From NCBI GenBank assembly GCA_964452325.1, contig CAYVLB010000013.1, positions 1 through 24,724 on the forward strand: a DNA stretch of 24,724 nt, given 5' to 3'. Positions 8,051 through 15,986 of the stretch are shown here, piece by piece (position 1 is the stretch's first letter; each line of letters begins with the position of its first letter). A program made the position numbers and the translations under genes. The DNA is from JALVCQ01 sp964452325. GTDB taxonomy: Bacteria; Bacteroidota; Bacteroidia; JAADEI01; JALVCQ01. The notes beneath the pieces are model-generated. The model had not been told where the DNA came from and made no database searches. It worked only from the letters and a program-made list of their open reading frames with translations.

Positions 8051-8592
8051 TGCGTGTGGTAGTTGCATCACATAATCCAGTAAAACTCCAGGCTGTGGAA
8101 ACCGCTTGGCAGGAAGTATTTCAGGGTCATCAAGTTGTGGTCTTGCCATGTAGTGTTCCTTCGGGGGTATCCGATCAGCCATTGTCGGAAGAGGAAACTT
8201 ATCTGGGGGCTTTCAACCGCGTGCAGCGCGCCCGATTGAAGCATCCGAATGCCGATTTCTGGGTGGGAATTGAAGGGGGAATTCATGCCCATTCGAATGA
8301 GTTGGCAGCTTTCGCATGGATAGCAATTACTAATGGCAAACGATTGGGCCAAGCCCGTACTGCTACTTTTTTTCTGCCGCCTCGAGTTGTCCGTTTGATC
8401 AAGGCGGGAAAGGAGCTGGGCGAAGCCGATGATATCGTGTTCGGGCGTAGCCAGTCGAAGAAAAAAGAAGGAGCGGTGGGACTACTTACCCGGGGCATAA
8501 TAGATCGGAAACGCCTCTATGCCGACGCTATTATTCTTGCGCTGATTCCTTTTGTAAATGCCGCGCTTTATCCACCCGAACGGATGACCTGA
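8050..8592 (+). CDS. yjjX: Inosine/xanthosine triphosphatase, YjjX/DUF84 family
   Basis: This family hydrolyses non-canonical purine nucleoside triphosphates (ITP, XTP), keeping deaminated bases out of nucleic acids; it acts in the cytoplasm. The 180-residue length matches. Recognisable segments are the N-terminal ASHNPVKLQAVE, the SGVSDQPLSEEET loop, the central WVGIEGGI, and the C-terminal GLLTRGIIDRKRLYADA. Start ATG 8050 is set by the TAATG junction with the upstream gene. It is the last gene of the pepA operon and ends 2 bp from the stop of the converging PhoD-like gene, with no room for a dedicated terminator. The family is clear; exact substrate preference is taken from characterised relatives. 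Confidence 0.92.
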   Translation: MRVVVASHNPVKLQAVETAWQEVFQGHQVVVLPCSVPSGVSDQPLSEEETYLGAFNRVQRARLKHPNADFWVGIEGGIHAHSNELAAFAWIAITNGKRLGQARTATFFLPPRVVRLIKAGKELGEADDIVFGRSQSKKKEGAVGLLTRGIIDRKRLYADAIILALIPFVNAALYPPERMT

Positions 8593-8594
8593 CT

Positions 8595-9923
8595 CTACCG
8601 GAGTTCGCTGGCCGAAATGGTGTGTTGCCATAACGGCATGCCCCGGACGTCGTAAACAGTGATGGTCATTTGCCGATTTTGGCGAGGCCCTGAGAATCGA
8701 AGTATGGCAAAATTGCGTTGACGAACAAGCGTTCCTTTCATGCGGCGGGGGTTTTTCTCAGGACGCGAAGCATATCGTGAGGTAAGAGGTGATACCGTCA
8801 ACTCATAAAAAGGATATCGGTTGTCTGGTTGATAACGGATGAGTTCGGTATGATGACGATCTCCACTAATGAAAACTACACCGCGAATGTCCCGCCGCCG
8901 AATTTCCCGGATGAGGTACTTAAATTCGGCAGGAAAATGGGCAGCCAATGATTCGTATCGAGTGCTCGCGTTGAGAAACTGATTGCCATTGATCACCACT
9001 TTAAACGGGGCCTTGCTATAAGTGAGGGCATCCAGCAGCCATGACAGTTGAGCACCTCCCCACATGGTTTTGTCGGAATCGGAATCGGGGATGCGATTGG
9101 GGGAGCGGTAGTAGCGGTCATCTAAAAGGAAAAAATCAACATCACCCCACGAAAATTGTGTAAAAACACCTGGGAGGTTGGGAAGACCATATGAGGGGTT
9201 GGCCCAATAATTCCGAAAGATTCGAAGTGCAGTCTCTTTTAGGTGGTAGCTACGATCGGCATCATTGGGACCATAATCGTGGTCATCCCATACCGCATAA
9301 TGATGGGTAGTGGCCAACAGTGCCTGTAGCAGCGGGTGGCCCCGTGTATGGGCATACCGATAACTTAACATTTGAGGATCTCCGAAGTCTGCTTCCCGAA
9401 GATATACATTATCCCCCAGCCATATCATCAGATCCGGTTGTTGACGGGTGATGGCGCTCAGGATTTGAAAGCTATCTCCATAGGCTTTGCCCGGTCGATC
9501 GTATGGAGGATCATTGACATAAAAGCAGGATCCCAAGGCTACTGCAAATTCAGGCGGATCGGTTCGCCATTGCCAAAGGTGTTGGGTATGAAAAGTAGGC
9601 TGATAGGGCAAATGCACCTTCTGTCCGTTGATCAGCACATCATATACATAGCGTCTGCCGGGCTCAAGGTAGGGAATGTGAATGTGGGCAATGAAATCGT
9701 TGTCAGCTGATGTTTTCACGGGAGGAGTATATCGGAGCGAGTCGATCGGATGTTGCTCCCATCGATAGGCAATTTGCACAGATGCAGGTCCAATGGTCTG
9801 AATCCATAACATTACCGCCCTATGGGTGGCGTATCCGTTCATCGGTCCCGATCGTAAGAGGGATGCCGTTTGCCCAAATACTGCTACATAGCAGAATAGG
9901 CCCAACACTACGAAGTGGCGCAT
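8595..9923 (-). CDS. PhoD-like alkaline phosphatase/phosphodiesterase (metallophosphatase), secreted
   Basis: A signal peptide (1-18, MRHFVVLGLFCYVAVFGQ) directs this 442-residue protein out of the cytoplasm. After a fibronectin-like N-terminal region come PhoD-type metallophosphatase motifs: GSC at 131-133, WLGDNVY around 168-174, WDDHDYGPND at 212-221, DDR at 268-270 and GDRHHTEL at 354-361. These supply Asp, Asn and His metal ligands and the Cys ligand known from Bacillus PhoD. The protein ends in a beta-rich tail (YDVRGMPLWQHTISASELR). It resembles a T9SS sorting domain superficially, but the PNP-type start is missing, and similar tails are usual in Bacteroidota PhoD-like proteins. It starts 7 bp after the acs stop, so the two genes form an operon. 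The true substrate is unknown. Confidence 0.9.
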   Translation of the reverse strand: MRHFVVLGLFCYVAVFGQTASLLRSGPMNGYATHRAVMLWIQTIGPASVQIAYRWEQHPIDSLRYTPPVKTSADNDFIAHIHIPYLEPGRRYVYDVLINGQKVHLPYQPTFHTQHLWQWRTDPPEFAVALGSCFYVNDPPYDRPGKAYGDSFQILSAITRQQPDLMIWLGDNVYLREADFGDPQMLSYRYAHTRGHPLLQALLATTHHYAVWDDHDYGPNDADRSYHLKETALRIFRNYWANPSYGLPNLPGVFTQFSWGDVDFFLLDDRYYRSPNRIPDSDSDKTMWGGAQLSWLLDALTYSKAPFKVVINGNQFLNASTRYESLAAHFPAEFKYLIREIRRRDIRGVVFISGDRHHTELIRYQPDNRYPFYELTVSPLTSRYASRPEKNPRRMKGTLVRQRNFAILRFSGPRQNRQMTITVYDVRGMPLWQHTISASELR

Positions 9924-9930
9924 GATAGGT

Positions 9931-11832
9931 TTATTGAGTTTGCTGTACTGCTTTGATGAGTAACTCGACCGTGTGTGGATTCAATAGCGTGGAGGTATCC
10001 CCCAGCTCTTCGACTTTTCCTTCTGCAACCCGCCGAAGGATGCGTCGCATGATTTTTCCCGAGCGGGTTTTCGGAAGGTCGGGAACTATTACAATTCGGT
10101 CAGGCTTGGCAATAGGCCCGATTTGCTCCGTGACCAGGCGAATTACTTCTGTTCGGAATCGATCGAAATCGTGCACCTTCGGGGCAATGACAAACGCAAA
10201 AATCCCCTGTCCTTTGATTGGATGTGGGTACCCGATTACTGCTGCTTCCACTGCTAACGGATGAAGGTCGATGGCATCTTCGATTTCTGCAGTACCTAAC
10301 CGATGTCCCGACACATTGATTACATCATCCACACGACCGATGATCCGATATAATCCTTCTCGATCCCTACGGGCCCCATCGCCTGTAAAGTAATAGCCGG
10401 GATAAGGGTGGAAGTAGGTGCTTAGGTACCGTTGGTGATCACCCCAGATAGTGCGGGCCATGGCAGGCCACGGGAACTTGATCGCTAACAGTCCCTCCGC
10501 AGGATGGGTAGAGATTTCATGTCCCTGCTCATCAAGGAGTACTGGCTGAATTCCTGGTAAAGGAAGGGTTGCGTAGGATGGTTTTGTGGGTGTGATACCT
10601 GCTAACGGGCTAATCATAATACCACCAGTCTCGGTTTGCCACCAAGTGTCTACGATTGGACAACGCTCCCTGCCCACCTTCCGATAATACCACCACCATG
10701 CTTCCTCGTTGATGGGCTCACCTACACTGCCGAGCACCCGCAGCGACGACAGGTTATAGCTTTCTACGTGCTTGTCGCCATAGGTCATTAGTGCCCGAAT
10801 GGCAGTCGGTGCGGTGTATAAAATGTTTACACCGTATTTGTCCACGATCTCCCAAAACCTGCCCGGATGGGGCCATGTGGGCACCCCTTCGAACATTACT
10901 ACCGTTGCCCCCGCCAGTAAGGGACCATATGTTAGGTAAGTATGCCCAGTAATCCATCCAATATCCGCAGTACACCAATACACCTCCCCCTCTCTATATT
11001 GAAATACGTTCCGAAAGGTGTATTCCGAATAGACCATATACCCTCCGATGGTATGCAAAATACCTTTGGGCTTACCTGTGCTACCCGATGTGTAGAGAAT
11101 AAACAATGGATCTTCACTATCGCATATCTTGGGAGGACATTTTGAAGGCATCCCTTGGAGGGCATGGTGCCACCAGATATCCCGACCTGCCTTCATCGGA
11201 ACGCGTCCGTCACCTCGGGCATATACGATTACCCGTTCGATACTGGGTGTTTGTTGGAGTGCTTCGTCGACAATCGATTTTAACGGAATTTGCTTTGCAC
11301 CTCGAAAACTTACATCCGAAGTCAACAATAGCCGCGCCCCCGCATCATTGATTCGCTCTGCCAGTGCTTGTGCAGAGAAGCCCGCAAACACCACTGAATG
11401 TACCGCCCCAATCCGGGCACATGCTAATAGCGCAAACAACAATTCCGGGATCATTGGCATATAGAGGCATACCCGATCACCCGGTAGAACTCCTTGAGAT
11501 CGCAACATACATGCAATGCGATTGACCGCTTCGTATACTTCACCATAAGTAAATGACCGGGATGGTTCAGAAGGGTCATTTGGTTCCCATAATACCGCAG
11601 GTTGTGAAGACCGATGGGGAAGGTGACGGTCCAGTGCATTAATGGTAATATTTAGGCGCCCCCCTTCAAACCATCGAACATTTCCTTCCTTGAAAGATCC
11701 CCTTAACACCGTATCCCATGGCCTTTCCCATTGAAACCTTGAAGCAACCTGCCCCCAAAAGCCTTCCGGGTCCTCTACACTTGCTCGATAATAACGTTGG
11801 TAACTTTCGAATGAGGATATTGAATGTAACAT
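9931..11832 (-). CDS. acs: Acetyl-CoA synthetase (AMP-forming)
   Basis: Acs activates acetate to acetyl-CoA through acetyl-AMP, in the cytoplasm. The 633-residue protein carries the N-terminal ACS domain (~5-60), the P-loop YTSGSTGKPKG at 247-257, the acyl-pocket motif WWQTETGG at 397-404 with the Trp that limits the pocket to acetate, YFTGDGARRD at 481-490, the hinge region GRVDDVINVSGHRLG at 499-513, and PKTRSGKIMRR with catalytic Lys593. In other bacteria this Lys is reversibly acetylated, so the same control is possible here. Length is slightly below the usual ~650. The ATG at 11832 sits ~30 nt downstream of the transcript start predicted from a -7 box at 11869-11876. The PhoD-like gene follows after 7 bp. 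Confidence 0.95.
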   Translation of the reverse strand: MLHSISSFESYQRYYRASVEDPEGFWGQVASRFQWERPWDTVLRGSFKEGNVRWFEGGRLNITINALDRHLPHRSSQPAVLWEPNDPSEPSRSFTYGEVYEAVNRIACMLRSQGVLPGDRVCLYMPMIPELLFALLACARIGAVHSVVFAGFSAQALAERINDAGARLLLTSDVSFRGAKQIPLKSIVDEALQQTPSIERVIVYARGDGRVPMKAGRDIWWHHALQGMPSKCPPKICDSEDPLFILYTSGSTGKPKGILHTIGGYMVYSEYTFRNVFQYREGEVYWCTADIGWITGHTYLTYGPLLAGATVVMFEGVPTWPHPGRFWEIVDKYGVNILYTAPTAIRALMTYGDKHVESYNLSSLRVLGSVGEPINEEAWWWYYRKVGRERCPIVDTWWQTETGGIMISPLAGITPTKPSYATLPLPGIQPVLLDEQGHEISTHPAEGLLAIKFPWPAMARTIWGDHQRYLSTYFHPYPGYYFTGDGARRDREGLYRIIGRVDDVINVSGHRLGTAEIEDAIDLHPLAVEAAVIGYPHPIKGQGIFAFVIAPKVHDFDRFRTEVIRLVTEQIGPIAKPDRIVIVPDLPKTRSGKIMRRILRRVAEGKVEELGDTSTLLNPHTVELLIKAVQQTQ

Positions 11833-11868
11833 ACATCCGGGAATTTAGACATCGTGATTGCCTTGAAG

Positions 11869-11876
11869 CAAATTTA
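11869..11876 (-). promoter_or_regulatory. Probable -7 box (TAAATTTG) for acs
   Basis: On the minus strand the sequence reads TAAATTTG, a full match to the Bacteroidota -7 consensus TAnnTTTG, about 36 bases upstream of the acs ATG. A clear -33 TTTG at the right distance is not seen, so this is a one-box prediction. Confidence 0.5.
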
Positions 11877-11925
11877 CTCGTAAACTTTTCGGTAAGGTGA
11901 ATATCTAACTTTTTCTGAAGGAAAT

Positions 11926-11933
11926 TAATTTTG
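11926..11933 (+). promoter_or_regulatory. Probable -7 box (TAATTTTG) for the surface-fibre gene
   Basis: TAATTTTG matches TAnnTTTG and lies 28 bases before the ATG at 11962, predicting a leader near 20 nt. A -33 element is not obvious; the T-rich ACTTTTTCTG at 11908-11917 is too close for standard spacing. Confidence 0.5.
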
Positions 11934-11961
11934 CATTTGTAAACTCCAAAAAACTACACAC

Positions 11962-13894
11962 ATGAAACGCGTGAATGTTCTATGGTTGGGAGTAGCTTTC
12001 CTGACAGGAATTGCCATTCGTGCCCAAGAGGTGGGCATTGGTACCACTGCGCCGTCAGTCCGCCTTGACATCTACGCTCCAGCTGCCTATACCAGCGACT
12101 TGCTGCGTGTGTTGCACGGGACCAACACCTATTTCATTGTGGCCAACTCCGGCAATGTGGGGGTGGGGGCAGCCTCCCCGCAATTTCGCCTTCATGTTGC
12201 CAACGACGGGATGATTTATGCAGAAGGAACTTATGGCAGTGGCACAGATGTTCCGCCTGGTGCAAAGACGGCTTTCATTTGGAATCCAAAGAGGGGAGCT
12301 CTTCGGGCAGGGAGCGTTATAGGTACCCAATGGGATGCGCTTAATGTGGGTGATTATTCTGTGGCTTTTGGATACAATACCACTGCCAGTGGAAGTCATA
12401 GCTTCGTAGGCGGAGGGGGCAATAACATTGCGGGTGGTGATTCCAGCTTTGTAGGTGGTGGCTGGGGGAATGCTGCACTAGGTAGGTCTAGTGTTGTGGT
12501 AGGAGGTTATCAGGATACCGCGGGTGGATGGTACAGCTTCGTAGGTGGAGGGGGCAATAACATTGCGGGTGGTGATTCCAGCTTTGTAGGTGGTGGCTGG
12601 GNNNNNNNNNNNNNNNNNNNNNNNNNNNNNNNNNNNNNNNNNNNNNNNNNNNNNNNNNNNNNNNNNNNNNNNNNNNNNNNNNNNNNNNNNNNNNNNNNNN
12701 NGGAATGCTGCACTAAGTCATGGAAGTATAGTAGTCGGTGGTTTCCAAAATACGGCTCTTGGCTTCTATAGTATAGTGGTTGGAGGATATCAAGATTCTG
12801 TTATTGGATCATTCAGCTTCATAGGGGGAGGCTTCTGGAATAGCGCTGGGGGGACATCCAGCGTTGTGGTAGGTGGGGAGCAGAATAAAGCAACGGGTGC
12901 CTCTTCATTCGTAGGGGGTGGCGAAGATAATTCCGCAAGTGGCTTGGGATCATGTATAGTAGGAGGAATGATAAATCAAGCGAATGGGCAACGAAGTGTA
13001 GTAGGAGGTGGTTGGGTCAACCAAGCTTTCTCGGATTATAGTACAGTGAGTGGGGGATATTTTAACATAGCGAGTGGTATTGCATCAACAATTACCGGAG
13101 GGAGCAATAACCGGGCAAGTGGTGATTATGCTATAGTAGGAGGGGGGAATCGTGATACTGCATCAGGTCAGTTTAGTGCAGTTTTAGGAGGAGTTGACAA
13201 TCATGCCAGCGGGAATTACAGCACCATATGTGGAGGTGATAGCAATACCGCGGGGGGAAACTTCTCATGGGTTGGTGGCCACCGGATGAAGTTGGGTATT
13301 TCAGCACACCGCACTTTTGCATGGGGCTACGACGCTAGTGCTTCACCGACTATCATCAATACTTCCGATGCTTTCCTGATCGGACCGGTGGGCAACACCT
13401 ACAGAGTGGGAATCAACCTCAGTAGTCCTACTTACGCATTGCAGCTTCCAAACAATAGCGCGACGTCCGTAGGACAAGCTCGGGCCAATGCCTGGACAAC
13501 CTATTCAGACCGGCGCATCAAGAGTGAAATTGAGCCGGTAGAAGATGCACTCTCGACGGTGCTTCGCCTTCGTCCGGTGCACTATTTTCAACACAATAGC
13601 TGGTGGAATCCGAAAACAGGTGAACTCGTGATCGCATCCGATGGGGTGTATAACTACGGATTCATAGCCCAGGAGCTGTACGATGTGCTTCCCGAGGTAG
13701 CCCATAAGCCAGAAGATCCATCGAAAGATTTGTGGGGAGTAGACTATACACGACTGGTTCCCATCCTCACTGCTGCTGTTCAAGAACTTTCCCGTGAAAA
13801 TGAAACCTTACGTGCCAAAGTAAGCCACCTGGAATCCCTTGAAGCCCGAATTGCAGCCCTTGAAGCTGTCTTACAAACTCAGCACCTGAAGTAG
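11962..13894 (+). CDS. Surface/tail-fibre-like protein: YadA-type head repeats plus peptidase S74 domain; interrupted by scaffold gap
   Basis: One gene is split by 100 Ns at 12602-12701; dropping the Ns restores one frame of 611 codons. A signal peptide (1-21, ending in RAQ) is followed by a VGIGTTAP segment common in Bacteroidota tail-fibre-domain proteins. Then come about 17-18 tandem ~15-residue repeats of the type S-x-V-x-G-G-x-x-N-x-A-x-G, typical of left-handed beta-roll heads of trimeric adhesins. The C-terminal part is an intramolecular chaperone (S74) domain starting at SDRRIKSEIEP; the Ser and Lys of its self-cleavage dyad are present at codons 13505 and 13520. The protein ends in a leucine-zipper-like coiled coil. 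No YadA beta-barrel anchor and no T9SS sorting domain is visible. Likely a secreted trimeric fibre; the ligand is unknown. Confidence 0.85.
12358..13297 (+). repeat. Tandem ~45-bp (15-residue) coding repeats of the beta-roll head, including a near-identical 135-bp period
   Basis: Five units (the first of 14 residues) are seen left of the gap and about twelve and a part to the right. The left side contains a higher-order 135-bp period: 67 bases at 12400-12466 and 12535-12601 differ at one position. Units to the right of the gap are more diverged, so the recent duplication is local. Confidence 0.9.
12602..12701. other. Assembly gap (100 Ns) inside the repeat region
   Basis: Exactly 100 Ns, a conventional placeholder length. 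The bases on both sides join in frame and in repeat register if the Ns are removed, so the real missing length is probably zero or a multiple of 45 bp, and not 100. Confidence 0.95.
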
Positions 13895-13915
13895 TTGGGC
13901 CTATCTTCTTGTTGT

Positions 13916-13955
13916 AATGCCCCGCCGGAATGTTCTCCCGGCGGGGCATTCTTTT
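13916..13955 (+). terminator. Rho-independent terminator after the surface-fibre gene
   Basis: A perfect 13-bp GC-rich stem (AATGCCCCGCCGG at 13916-13928 pairing with 13938-13950) with a 9-nt loop, followed by CTTTT. It begins 22 bases after the TAG and separates the fibre gene from the T9SS gene. The stem is followed by only four Ts. Confidence 0.85.
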
Positions 13956-14018
13956 ATGCTACGTCTTTTGCTTCATATGGTTGAAAAAAACAGCCATCAA
14001 CCATTGGCTTAATTCCTT

Positions 14019-14026
14019 TACATTTG
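14019..14026 (+). promoter_or_regulatory. Probable -7 box (TACATTTG) for the T9SS protein gene
   Basis: TACATTTG matches TAnnTTTG fully. It overlaps the TTG codon at 14024, which excludes that codon as the translation start and supports the ATG at 14054, with a leader of about 20 nt. Confidence 0.55.
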
Positions 14027-14053
14027 CGGAGTAACGAACAAAAAAAGAAGAGC

Positions 14054-15985
14054 ATGCGACAATTAATGGCCATGACGGTAATGATAACTATGGTAAAGGC
14101 ATCGGTGAGTGCGCAAGCTCCCGATCGAAAGGCTGCTTTGGATCCTAATTCCTACGGTGAATTACGCTGGGCAAATACGCTTACGCCTTTGCCTCAGACT
14201 GCCGCTCCTACGGTGCATCCTGTATCTCCTGTTCGGCGCCCCGCCGTTTCCTTACAAACTGGCGTCCGTACAACTCAAATCGGCGCCACGACCTATGATT
14301 TGCAGACCAATGGAGCAATGGCCCAGCGCATGTTGGTATGGCCAAATGGAAGCCCTCGGATAGCTGCTACTTGGACCATGTCTCTCCAATTAAGCGGAGG
14401 ATTTCCGGACCGCGGAACGGGTTACAACTACTACAACGGAAACCAATGGGGAGCGGATCCCAGCACCCGCATTGAAAACTACCGAAACGGATGGCCAACA
14501 ATGGGTACGTATTCTCATAACGGGACCACCTATGAGTATATATTCTCTCATATGTTAGATCCGGGTAGCGGTTATTATGGGGGGTTCTTTTTTAGTAGCC
14601 GCCAGCAAGGGATGGGTAATTGGACGGTGAATGAGGTATTTCATCATGCCCAAATGAATCACGACACTTTCCTATGGGCTTCCACGGCGTCCAGTGGTGA
14701 CTATATTTACCTATTATGCAACAATCGGCGAGCGAATTCGAAAGCTAATGGAGTACGCCGCCCCGTGCTCTTTTCCCGTTATCAGATTTCAACCCAAAAG
14801 TGGATAGACTCCATGATCACCCTTCCGGGCTATGACTCCACCCAGTATTATTCAGGCGGTGGGGACGAGTATAATATTGATGCACGCGATAGTATTGTAG
14901 CGGTGGTAATTGGAGGCATCGGAACGCATTTGACGTTGTGGAAATCCACCGATTACGGTACCACATGGACGAAAAAGTTTGTCGATCGCTTCCCGGTAGA
15001 TGCTTACGGTGGAAATGCTGTGATTCCCGATACTCCCGGTACCAACGACGGAAGTGTTTCCGTCCTGATTGATCACACCGGAAAAGTTCATGTGGCATGG
15101 GCCCTTACCTTTATCACCGACCCCGATTCAACGGATAACAGCTACTTCTTTTTCCCCGGTGCCCGTGGCATTTTGTATTGGAATGAAGACATGCCGGAAG
15201 ATTCAACAGGTGATATAGACTCCGCCATATTCATTGCTACGATCTATGATCGAGGAGGGGATGGTCAACTGTTCTTGAATGGTGCCACCTTTAGTTCTGG
15301 AAGAAATGGAGGTGCCCGATATTCCAATGCTTCTGCCTGTTCGCACGTGAACTTAGCCATTGATTCGAGTGGCAATCTGTTTGCCGTGTACGATTGCGTG
15401 GTTGATAGCATATTTGATTTGGCCACCGGCCTTAACCTTCGGGATGTGTTTGTGGTATATTCTACGGATGGTGGGTGGACTTGGAGTTGGCCACCTGCCA
15501 ATATTTCGGCGGATAATTTTGCTGAAGATGTGTTTGGATTTGTTGCCCGGCGGCTATCGAGCGACTCTTTGCATCTGATCTATCAATCAGATGCAGAAGC
15601 AGGTCCTGCGGTGCAGCAATCGCATTCCGTAACCTTGAATTCGATCATTCATGCCAGCGTATCCATTAGCGATTTATTGGCAGGTAAGATCCCGCCAGAT
15701 GCCCCTGAGACCGGTGGTGGATCAGGCATCCAAGGCGTTGTAGCAACAGATCCGATAGGCATTGCCCCCAACCCTGTCACCTCACAGGCGACCATTCTTT
15801 TACCCATCGATGCTCCAATGGGCGGAATATTGACCATTTATACATCTCAAGGGCAAGCAATTTACCAACGGCAGGTCAACTCTCGCCGTATGCAGGTCTC
15901 TCTTCGCCAGTGGAAAGCGGGCACCTACTTGGTAGCCTATCAGACGCAACACGCAACCTATCGGGGACGTTTGAACGTACGATAG
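14054..15985 (+). CDS. Secreted Asp-box (sialidase-like propeller) protein with T9SS C-terminal sorting domain
   Basis: The 643-residue protein begins with a signal peptide (MRQLMAMTVMITMVKASVSAQA). Two Asp-box motifs of the S-x-D-x-G-x-T-W type are visible at 298-305 (STDYGTTW) and 470-477 (STDGGWTW), indicating a BNR/sialidase-like beta-propeller. No complete sialidase catalytic set (Arg triad, FRIP) was recognised, so it may be a binding or structural propeller and not an enzyme. The last ~75 residues are a type A T9SS sorting domain: IAPNPVTSQATILLP, then ILTIYTSQGQAIYQRQV, then WKAGTYLVAYQTQHATYRGRLNVR. This predicts export by Sec, transfer across the outer membrane by T9SS and surface attachment or release. 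The stop is one base before the GTG of the next gene. Confidence 0.85.
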   Translation: MRQLMAMTVMITMVKASVSAQAPDRKAALDPNSYGELRWANTLTPLPQTAAPTVHPVSPVRRPAVSLQTGVRTTQIGATTYDLQTNGAMAQRMLVWPNGSPRIAATWTMSLQLSGGFPDRGTGYNYYNGNQWGADPSTRIENYRNGWPTMGTYSHNGTTYEYIFSHMLDPGSGYYGGFFFSSRQQGMGNWTVNEVFHHAQMNHDTFLWASTASSGDYIYLLCNNRRANSKANGVRRPVLFSRYQISTQKWIDSMITLPGYDSTQYYSGGGDEYNIDARDSIVAVVIGGIGTHLTLWKSTDYGTTWTKKFVDRFPVDAYGGNAVIPDTPGTNDGSVSVLIDHTGKVHVAWALTFITDPDSTDNSYFFFPGARGILYWNEDMPEDSTGDIDSAIFIATIYDRGGDGQLFLNGATFSSGRNGGARYSNASACSHVNLAIDSSGNLFAVYDCVVDSIFDLATGLNLRDVFVVYSTDGGWTWSWPPANISADNFAEDVFGFVARRLSSDSLHLIYQSDAEAGPAVQQSHSVTLNSIIHASVSISDLLAGKIPPDAPETGGGSGIQGVVATDPIGIAPNPVTSQATILLPIDAPMGGILTIYTSQGQAIYQRQVNSRRMQVSLRQWKAGTYLVAYQTQHATYRGRLNVR

Positions 15986-15986
15986 C

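Noticed and set aside
8595..8700. T9SS sorting domain at the C terminus of the PhoD-like protein
   Set aside because: The tail lacks the PNP-type start and the final Gly/Lys-Arg pattern; it looks like the ordinary beta-rich tail of this family.
12400..12715. CRISPR-like or mobile-element direct repeats
   Set aside because: The repeats are contiguous 45-bp coding units with a clear beta-roll protein pattern, with no unique spacers and no transposase nearby.
12510..12771. Apparent frameshift and two separate genes around the N run
   Set aside because: The frame change comes from the arbitrary 100-N length; removing the Ns restores one frame and the repeat register.
14024..14053. TTG start that would extend the T9SS protein by ten residues
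   Set aside because: The codon overlaps a full -7 promoter box, and the ATG at 14054 gives a proper signal peptide.
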